Shown: positions 55,936 to 64,000 of the stretch, one piece after another
Layout: every line of letters begins with the position of its first letter
Numbering within the stretch: position 1 is the first letter of the stretch
Source: Verticillium longisporum
Taxonomy: Eukaryota > Ascomycota > Sordariomycetes > Glomerellales > Plectosphaerellaceae
Direction: 5' to 3'
Assembly (NCBI GenBank): GCA_019188255.1
Contig: JAETXT010000004.1
Coordinates: 6,076,001 to 6,140,000 of the forward strand
DNA: 64,000 nucleotides
Notes under the pieces: model-generated
Told to the model about the DNA's origin: nothing
Seen by the model: only the letters and a program-made list of their open reading frames with translations
Databases searched by the model: none
Program-made: the position numbers and the translations under genes

Positions 55936-58900
55936 ATGGAGGCTCAGGTACGTTTGCATGTGTTTATATCAGCTTGTCCTTCGCTAGCCTCGCCAACGTC
56001 ATCAGCCGCTTGCCCTACTCTCTGAAGGCACGGCAGACTAGACTCTGCTCCAAAGACACCTCCAACTCACCAGCAGAGACTCGGTGGTGATACATCAAGT
56101 GCTAACAGATTGCCTCCCTACAGATCGAAAATGCGGTCGAGATCGCGTGGAGCCCCACCTCGGACCAGGCTCTGAAGGGACAGGCTTTCGAATTTCTTAA
56201 CCAGCTGCGAACCGATCCCCAGGGCTGGCAAGCGAGCGCCAACCTCTTCGCCCGAACGCCCAGGACCTCCGAGGTCGTGCGCATGGTCTGCTTGGAAATT
56301 GTCAATAATGCGGTGCACACCCAGGGGCTCGACAGCGCCAGCCTCTCGTTCCTCAAGCAGACCCTCCTCGAATACGTTCGCCAGGTCTACGGCCAGGATC
56401 GTCAGGACCAGGTCGACCCTCCCTCTCTGCAGAACAAGCTTGCTCAGACTCTGACGTATCTCTTTGTTTTTCTGTATGCCGACGGCTGGGAGAGCTTCAT
56501 CGACGACTTCCTGGCGCTCACCTACTCGCCCAACAGCTCTCGGCAGGACAATATTTCCGGCACTGTCCTCTACCTCCGAATCCTGGGGTCCGTTCATGAC
56601 GAGATTGCTGATATGCTGCTGAGCCGGAACAGCAATGACGCCAAGCGTAACACCGATCTCAAGGACCAGCTCCGGGACCGTCACGTCCAAAAGATTGCTC
56701 AGTCGTGGAAGGATCTCCTGGTGCGCCACGCTGGTCAGAATGACCAGATTACCGAGACTATCATGAAGGTTATTGGCAAGTGGGTTAGCTGGATGGACAT
56801 TGGTCTTGTCGTGAACCAGGAAATGCTCAACCTTATCCTCCCCGTTGTAGGAAGGAGTAACCCCGGCGGCACCGAGGACAAGGTCCGCGACGCAGCCATT
56901 GATGCTTTGACTGAAATTGTGGCGAAAAGAATGAAGGGTCCCGAGAAGATGGAGCTCCTTTCGTTCCTTAGCCTGCGGGACATTGTCGGTCAACTTGTCG
57001 CCAGCGCGCCCTTGAACGAACTGAAATCGACCCCCAATACGATACTGATCTCGCCGAGGCTATCGCCAAATTGGTCAACACGGTCATGACTGATGTTGTC
57101 AGGGTTCTTGAAGACGGACAGGTCGATAGCCAGACCCGCAGCCGTGGCGAGCAACATCTCCACGATTTCCTTCCCTTCCTGCTCCGCTTCTTCTCGGACG
57201 AATACGACGAGATCTGCTCCACTGTCATCCCCTCGCTCACGGACCTTCTCACGCTTCTGCGCAAGGCCGGCACACTGCCGCAGAACTACTCTGAAATGTT
57301 GCCGCCCATTCTCAATGCCATTATCCGGAAGATGCGCTATGATGAAACCTCCAACTGGGGTGCTGAAGACGAGCAGACGGATGAGGCCGAGTTTCAAGAG
57401 CTTCGTAAGCGACTGCAAGTCCTGCAAAAGACCGTCGCCGCTGTTGACCAGAACCTCTACATTGATGTACTGAGCAATCTTGTGGCTGAGACGTTCCAGA
57501 CACTTGACCAGCGAGGCGAGCAGATGGACTGGAGGGATCTCGACCTGGCTCTGCACGAGATGTATCTCTTTGGCGAGCTTGCCTTGCCGAATCAGGGGTT
57601 GAGCTCGAAGAACCAACCTTCCGGAGCCGCAGCTGAGAGGTTAACCATCATGATGAAGAAGATGGTTGAGTCAGGTACGTCAATATCATGTCGTCGGTGA
57701 CAAACCCACATGCTAACTTGTCGTCCACAGGCATTGCTAGCTTCTCTCATCCTGCCATTGTGCTCCAGTATATGGAGATCTGCGTGCGATACTGGCAGAT
57801 CTTCGATGCTCACCAGGAGTACATCCCGCGCGTGTTGGAGAACTTTGTTCAATTAGTTCATCACAGCCACGTCCGCATCAAAACACGATCGTGGTACCTA
57901 TTCCACCGCTTTGTCAAGTTCCTCCGAGCGCAGGTCGGCAATGTGGCTGAAACGATTATTCAGTCCATCGGCGACCTGCTCCCCATCAAGGCCGAAGTGA
58001 CGGAAAATGACGCTGACGATGACATGTCGTCCGACGAGTCGGATCACTCGGCCGATGCTCTCTTCACGAGCCAGCTCTACCTGTTCGAGGCGATCGGATG
58101 CATCTCTTCGACGGCAGCCACTCCAGCAGACAAGCAGACGCTCTATGCTCGCCTGGTGATGGACCCCTTGTTCACCGATATCGAGAACCACCTGCCCAAG
58201 GCCAAGTCTGGAGACGCCCAAGCCCTTCTTCAGATTCATCACGTTATCATGGCCCTCGGTACTCTAGCCCACGGCTTCTCTGATTGGGTTCCCGGCAGTA
58301 CCGCGGCTCACCCTCGCCCGCCGCCCGACAAGCTTGTGTCTGCTGAGTTTTCTCGTGCGGCTGAAGCCATCTTGATTGCGCTTCGGGAGCTCAACAGCTC
58401 TGCCGAGATCCGAACTGCGTGCCGTTCCTCTTTCTCCAAGCTTCTAGGTGTTCTGGGCGCTGCTGTGCTGCCTCAGCTCCCCCAGTGGATTGAAGGGTTC
58501 CTCGGCCAGAGCTCTTCCAAAGACGAGATGGCCATGTTCCTGCGTCTTCTTGACCAGGTCGTGTTTGGTTTCAAGACGGAGATTTATGATGTTCTGAACA
58601 TGCTGCTGACCCCGCTGCTGCAGCGAATTTTCACTGGCCTCTCAGAACCCATCAATGGCACCGATGACGAGATTCAACTCGGAGAGCTGCGTAGGGAATA
58701 TCTATCATTCCTCCAAATCATCATGAACAACAACCTCGAGTCTGTGTTTATCAGCGAGACGAACCAAGCTTTCTTCGAATCTATGATCACTTCCGTCATC
58801 TCCCTTGGCCGGACCATCGAGGGCAACCTGGGACCGAGCCGCCTGGCCATTGGCGTGCTGACGCGCATGGTCGGCGTCTGGGGTGGTCCTGACATCGCCA

Positions 58901-59247
58901 CAATCTCCGCCAATCCCACAGCGCCGACGGGCTCGCCGAACCCGACTATCCCCGGCTTTGACCGCTTCATGATTGAGCGCTTCCACCCGCTCTGCTGGGA
59001 GATACTTCGCGACCCACAATTCAAACCCGTCACGGACGCACAGAGCAAACAGGTCCTCACGAAGATTGCCGCACTGGAGCAGGTCATCTATACAAAGACT
59101 GGGGACATGTTTATCCAGAACCTGCAGTCTTCGTTGTTCCCCCACCTAGGTATTGATGGATCGGAGTTCTTGAGGGCCATGACGACGTCGACGGAGAAGA
59201 GGACGTTTGCCAACTACCTGCTGGCGTTATGGAAGAGTTGGAGGTGA
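55936..59247 (+). CDS. exportin-T (Los1/XPOT) tRNA nuclear export receptor, frame broken
   Basis: Karyopherin that exports mature tRNA from the nucleus with Ran-GTP. A 12-nt first exon (MEAQ, 55936-55947) is followed by intron 55948-56123 (176 nt, GCTAAC branch), exon 2 56124-57674, intron 57675-57730 (56 nt, GTACGT, GCTAAC branch, phase 1) and exon 3 57731-59247. The start IENAVEIAWSP...LKGQAFEFLNQLR and helical HEAT-like repeats throughout fit the exportin-T family, as does the end (RTFANYLLALWKSWR). At 57031-57035 a C5 run breaks the frame after ...LNELKST. With C6 the reading continues PQYDTDLAEAIAKLVNTV, and the spliced CDS becomes exactly 3,081 nt, 1,026 residues, the normal size. As written, translation ends at 57089. 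Confidence 0.93.
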
Positions 59248-59688
59248 CCAGGGAGGAAAGCGTAAACAAGCGTTGTAGGTACAGCAGGATGGGGTAACCT
59301 AGGATGGCGAAACTGGACGAGTCGTAGCTTGGATGAGCTAGACGACAAGGAGATATTCAGAGTCATCGCCACCACGGAGGTACATTGGCTGGCTAGACTT
59401 TTGGGGGACGATTACAGACTGCGGCGATAGAGTAGATACTGCCCTAGGCAATAACACAACGAAGAAGAAAGAAGAAGAAGAAGAAGAAAAGAGGGCGAAC
59501 TGTTGCCGTGGGCACTGCCGTGACCTTGATCTTGCGGTGTTAGATGCTCGAGTCAGGAGTTCTGTGAATGCGCCGCGAATACAAAGACGAGTATGCATAA
59601 TCACGACACAAAGCAATGGTCGCTTCGAATACCTCGTCATTCAATTACATCCCCGACTCTAGATAACTACCGCGTGGAGCAACATCAG
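59248..59688. other. convergent intergenic between exportin-T and FAD oxidase
   Basis: About 440 bp tail-to-tail region with both 3' flanks. It contains an (AAG)n run at 59461-59491 and no coding signal. Confidence 0.55.
59461..59491. repeat. AAG trinucleotide microsatellite
   Basis: GAA/AAG units, about ten with one interruption, in the convergent 3' region. Confidence 0.75.
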
Positions 59689-61549
59689 CTACGCATTAAG
59701 ACCCGAGAAGTACCCCGTACCCGTTACCGGGGCGCGGTTCAACTTGAAGTGGCCGGGCTGCAGCCTCTGGAAGACGCCCGTGAGATCGTACGTCTTGGCG
59801 ATGCTCTTCAGCCGGGCGGCGTTGGCGGCGCCGTAGCCCTTGATGACGTCCTGGAAGGCGCTCGCGTAGTTCATGTAGACGTAGTCGTTCTGCAGGCCGA
59901 GAGCCTTGGCCTCGGCCGTGATGCGCGCCAGCACGGTCGAGATCATGGCGTAGATGGCGGCGTCGCCGGCGGCGTCCTGCCACCAGCAGGCGACGTGGAT
60001 GAGGTAGAGGGGCCCGCCGGCGGCGTCGAGGCCGAGCGGGTTGCCGCCGTTGGCGCGCATGCGCGCCATCTGGCCGGTCGTGATGGCCTGAAAGATCATG
60101 ACGGGGTTGGCGCCGGCGACGGCTTCGGAGGCCGGGTACTCCTCGTAGAAAATATCGCGGGCGAGGCGCGCGAGGCGCGCGTCCGCCTTGACGGTGAGGC
60201 CGTAGTAGATCTCGCGCAGCCCCGACGGGTTGCCCGCCTGGTGGCCGTCGGTGTAGTCGGGCAGGAACTTGTTGCCGGTCGAGTCGGCGATGGGCGTGAT
60301 GGCGTTGAAGGCGTCAAAGATGGCGGCCGAGCCGCCGTCGGGCTTGGCGTACCAGAGCTCCGTGGCCGCCAGCTTGAGGCCGCTGTTCTTGAGCCAGGCG
60401 ACCCAGAGGCCGGCGTTGGGGTCCTGCGGCGAGTCAATCACCACGCCGGCGAAGGCGTCGACGACGGCATCGAGGGCCGGCTCCATGAACGTCTTGGTGC
60501 CGCCCCACAGCTGGCCGCCCGGCAGCGGGATCGTCCGGAACGTGAAGTTGGTCACAATGCCAAAGTTGTTGCCGCCGCCGCGGAGGGCCCAGTACAGGTT
60601 CGGGTTCTGCTTCGGGCTCGCCGTGAGGATGATGCCCGTGGCGGTGACGACCTACGGGCAGGGTCAGATCAAGTTGGTCTTGTGATGAGAGTGGCAGAAT
60701 CACACGGTGGTTCATCTTGGGTGGTACATACTTCATAGCTCTCAACATTGTCGCATGCCCAACCGTGAAGGTTCGAGAAGAATGAGATGCCGCCTTGGGG
60801 CCATGTTAATCACCTGATCGCTGAGCTTGCTCAAGCATCCTTGGATGCACTCGACTCACCTCCGAGAGAAAGACCCCCAACGCCAACGCTAGACACGCGG
60901 CCGCCGGTAACGGTCACGTCCGATTTGGAAAGTTTCCGGTACACATCGGACCACCGGTTGCCCGCTCCGATCAGCACCGTCTTCTTGTCACTTGAGAGCG
61001 TGACTTGGTTGATCTTCTCCAGCGACACGGTGATGCCCCCCTCAATGCTGGACGCGCCGGCAAAGGCAGCGTGGCCGCCGCTCTTGACAGCAAAAGGGCA
61101 TTGCGTGAGTCGCGACAGGAGGACGAGCACAGAGACGGCAGATGGGTTGGCCGGCTTGAAGATGCAGTAAGGGTCGACCTCGCCCTGGTTCTCAGACCAA
61201 TAGGCACCCGTGAAACTCTCGTAAGGAGCCTCGCCTCTGGAAAGGACAGAATCACGTCCAAAGGTGACGGACAAGGAGAGGCACTGTTTACTCGGGTGTC
61301 AGTTCAGATCAGCACGAATGAACAACAGAACTGTCTGCAGGGGTAGGCAGCGAGGTAACGAACCGCAGCAGCGCAGGGGAGATTGGCGGAACGGCGCTCC
61401 ACGAAGTTTGACAACTCCGGGAGAGCACCGACGTTGACGCCGAGGTCCAGCAGTTGTTGGGTAACATCGAAGTCCGGAGACTCAAGGGCCTGGGCCGCGG
61501 CGCCAATGGCGCTCATGGAGAGGGAAAGGATCAATCGAGTGGCAATCAT
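59689..61549 (-). CDS. secreted BBE-type FAD-linked oxidoreductase
   Basis: Flavoenzyme of the PCMH/berberine-bridge class, 544 residues, four exons: 61549-61364, 61283-60860, 60793-60732 and 60651-59689 (introns 80, 66 and 80 nt). Residues 1-21 ([21 protein letters not shown]) are a signal peptide. The FAD-binding PCMH domain has [12 protein letters not shown] with the His expected to bind FAD covalently, then [22 protein letters not shown] Cys typical of bicovalent members is absent in that second loop, suggesting single covalent attachment. The C-terminal BBE region is [20 protein letters not shown]. The third exon is only 62 nt. The substrate could be an oligosaccharide, alkaloid or other alcohol; no neighbouring biosynthetic genes indicate one. 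The frame is intact in all exons. Confidence 0.9.
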
Positions 61550-63271
61550 GATGAAACGCAGGGCTGCTTCTGGATTGGGGGTGGACAGAAGATCGAGACC
61601 ACAAGGAGAGGGGTAGAGAAAGGAAAGAAGGAAGCGAAGGTCTTGTCAAGGGGGGCATGCTGGAATAGCAATGTCTTAAAGAGGCTGATGAGACACATGA
61701 GGGAGCCATGCTCGCCACGCGAGGCATGTTCATGGGCGAACTATTGATGCTGCAGTTGACCTTAACTGCATGAGACCATCAACCCATATCCCCGCCGGAG
61801 CCGAGATGACAGTGAGCTCGGTTGTCAGTGCTGAGGAACACGCAGCGAGGTTCGTGGGCTCCTCCGCCTCCAACCGGAGGAAATTAATCCTGGGCGACAG
61901 ATGGAAGCACATGCTTGCTCTTCTAGGAGACCTCACTTCCTTCCAAACCTGACAGACTTGGCTGCGGTCGAAAATGTCGAGCTCGCCTGCTAGGTTCAGG
62001 GTTCAGGGTTGAGGCCCTTTCCAGGGATTTAAGGGTTTGCAGGGCCACGATTGGATTTGAAAAGACGTCGGTTAGCCGTGGACGTGGGGGAGCAAGACGA
62101 TCAACCCGGAGTCTCCTCGCCGGGAACCCTGTGCTGTGAAATGCTCCTGGGCCAGCCCTCTTTGCGGTTATTGTTGGTCGTTCACCCACACGATAGCCCT
62201 ACTGCTACTTAAATTTGGGTATCGCACGAACGGGCCGTAGCCGTCCTCCCCGCCAGTAGCGCCATGGTGGCGAGACAATACGTCTTGGTCCGTTCCCTGG
62301 CGTCAAGTCCACAAAAGAAGCGAGATCAGCACAGCTGTCGATGGGAGACCGCTGAACGTGCGCCATAATTTTTTTTAACAGACCAGACAGCATCTCTAAC
62401 TTACTTGATGACTTGTCTTTATTCTTCGATATACGCTGTAGAAGATAGTCGTGTCGACATTCTATTTGAGCACGACGAAGCACGGGCGATGCAGCCACCA
62501 GGAACTGACAACCTGTTCGAGACTGGCACCGACTAGCGACTAACAACCTTGATGGTGGCGTTCCCCGTCTCTTCTATACTGTACACTGTATACGAAGGAA
62601 TGCTAGTGTAGCTACCCCTTCCAGTCTGTCGACATGGTGTTACCAGACGGCCAAACGATTGCCTCTCAGGATCTTGTCCGGATGCAAGCTGCTCGTGAGC
62701 CTCAATCCTACAATGTCTCGCTTGCCCCTCGTTGCAAAACACGCCTTGGCACCGGAATGGCTCCCAAACATGCCTACGGACCATGAACATACTCAGGGCG
62801 CTACATGGATGCTGATTGAATATTCCTTGTCGAACAAACCAATGTCACAATATCACCAATTTACCAATTCAATTTACATCCTTCCACATGGCAATGGTGA
62901 GCCGAGGGCCCAGTCCGTCGGACAGGGTCCCCGGCACATGCAGGTCGAAGGATGCAATGCATGAAGAGTGTGACGAGAACAACGTATGAGGCAATGTCAC
63001 CGGCATTGTCCTTAGGCCAAACCAAACTACAAACGACACAGTGTAGGGCAGCCTAGACTTAACCCATGTCGTCCTGACATGCAGCCCACGGCAGGTGAGA
63101 GGTATAACCGTTGAAGAACCATACCCCCGAGGTCTTCCCTGCGGGTTCGCAGCTGGGCCGCACTCATGCCATACAATATGAACTGAAGGTTGGTCCTTCT
63201 CGTCCCGATACTTCGGAACCCAATACCTGCCCAGAGTTCCGGCTGCGGTCGTCAGAGGCAAAGCGAACATC
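61550..63271. other. intergenic, 61.5-63.3 kb
   Basis: Divergent upstream region between the FAD oxidase (minus) and the PTH11-like gene (plus). No conserved frame seen; an AT-rich patch lies near 62365-62445. Confidence 0.4.
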
Positions 63272-64000
63272 ATGTCTTCAAATACGCTGGACAACACGGC
63301 GCTTCTAGCAACCGGCATCTGTATGGTCATCCTGACCAGTGCAGTCTTTGGCTTCAGACTGGCAATCAGCCTGCTCGAGCGCAGGCAGCTCGCTTGGGAA
63401 GATGGCTTTCTCATTGCGGCGTACATTGTATTCTTGGTAATTTCCATCCTTTACATGTTGGCAGGGCCGACGATATTCAGGCTCGAGGACCTTGCTGCTG
63501 GCAGGATACCAATGTACGCGACGATCTTGGACGACAGTCTGAGGATCCAGAAGACCTTCTTCGTCACCACTTCGGGTCTCTGGATTAGCCTGTGGCTCGT
63601 CAAAGGGTCCCTCCTCGCAGTCTACAAGAGGCTGATGGTCAACCTACGCCTGTTCACCATCCTCTGGTGGGTGACGGTTGGGATTTGCATTTTGGTATGG
63701 AGCCCCTGACTCAACACCGTGCTCCGCCCGAAAGAAGAGAGATACTGACGTTCGTGATACAGACTCTGGCAGGCGCCATGACTTCGTCGATGCTGTCTTG
63801 CTCCAGTATGAAGGCTTGGTTCACAGCAGGAGCGTGCGGTACGCAGCGCGACATCGAGGCGGCGTATATCAGTCTTTGGTACTCCTATGCTGTGGACATC
63901 CTCACAGACATTCTTGGTGAGAAAGCCTTGCCGAAATACAATGAATGTAGCCCCCTTTCTCTCTCTAACGCCAGCGTGTAGTTATGCTTCTGCCCCTTGG
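63272..64000 (+). CDS. PTH11-like rhodopsin-fold integral membrane protein (partial)
   Basis: 5' part of a fungal seven-TM protein of the rhodopsin-domain/PTH11-like family, truncated by the window edge. Exons 63272-63694, 63763-63916 and 63982-64000 onward; introns 63695-63762 (68 nt, GTATGG donor) and 63917-63981 (65 nt, GTGAGA donor, CTAAC branch). Visible TM segments: LLATGICMVILTSAVFGFRL, DGFLIAAYIVFLVISILYML, LWISLWLVKGSLLAVYKRL, LFTILWWVTVGICIL. A loop C...C (CSSMKAWFTAGACGTQRDIEA) precedes the hallmark YISLWYSYAVDILTDIL, which after splicing continues VMLLPLG. The family includes putative surface receptors; ligand unknown. The short N-terminus lacks a CFEM domain. Confidence 0.82.

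Noticed and set aside
59593..60738. 381-codon plus-strand frame over the FAD oxidase gene
   Set aside because: Antisense shadow of a GC3-biased exon; the minus strand has clear BBE/PCMH sequence.

Overview
The window is nuclear DNA from a filamentous ascomycete (Pezizomycotina, most likely Sordariomycetes). Coding runs are interrupted by short introns of about 53-176 nt with GTRNGT donors, CTAAC/CTGAC branch sites and YAG acceptors. The gene families are typical of this group: RTA1-like membrane protein, secreted BBE-type FAD oxidase, PTH11/rhodopsin-like membrane protein, GPI-anchored cell-wall protein, Q-rich Med15 and a CYS-3/MetR-like bZIP. Species cannot be fixed from the sequence alone. 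No tRNA, rRNA, CRISPR array or intact transposon was recognised.

Layout: SMP-30/gluconolactonase-like enzyme (minus, 2.5-3.5 kb); gene-poor stretch to 10.4 kb; bZIP factor with an extraordinarily long ATG-free leader (10.4-13.2 kb); aldehyde dehydrogenase with a presequence-like N-terminus (plus, 15.8-17.5 kb), tail-to-tail with a Sec12-type Sar1 exchange factor (minus, 17.7-19.6 kb); small Cys/Gln-rich orphan (minus, 20.5-21.0 kb); M18 aspartyl aminopeptidase (minus, 21.8-23.5 kb); about 9.4 kb without a supportable gene; Med15/Gal11-like mediator subunit with a >1 kb leader (plus, 32.9-39.0 kb); Whi5/Nrm1-like G1/S repressor (plus, 40.5-41.6 kb); RTA1-like protein (minus, 43.2-44.2 kb); F-box orphan (minus, 46.1-47.3 kb); GPI-anchored Pro/Thr-rich wall protein (minus, 49.7-50.6 kb); gene-poor stretch; exportin-T/Los1 (plus, 55.9-59.2 kb), convergent with a secreted BBE-type oxidase (minus, 59.7-61.5 kb); and the first part of a PTH11-like rhodopsin-fold membrane protein running off the right edge. 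The genes are mostly housekeeping and do not form an obvious pathway or biosynthetic cluster.

Two patterns cut across the gene list. First, at least six otherwise well-conserved genes are broken by single missing bases, several inside C or G runs; three are C5 runs where C6 restores the family sequence. In Med15, exportin-T, the aminopeptidase, Sec12 and the Whi5-like gene, adding the missing base or bases makes the whole spliced CDS an exact multiple of three. Homopolymer under-calling in the assembly is the simplest explanation, and naive gene calling here will split these genes. Second, several regulatory genes (bZIP, Med15, Whi5-like) sit behind long CT-initiated leaders almost devoid of ATG (about 1,090, 1,160 and 490 nt), whereas exportin-T has three uORFs, the last ending 2 nt before the main start. 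I see no clear evidence of a wholly new multi-gene system; the leader architecture, a possible dual-targeting aminopeptidase start pair and a near-perfect hairpin at 44.9 kb are the most interesting signals.
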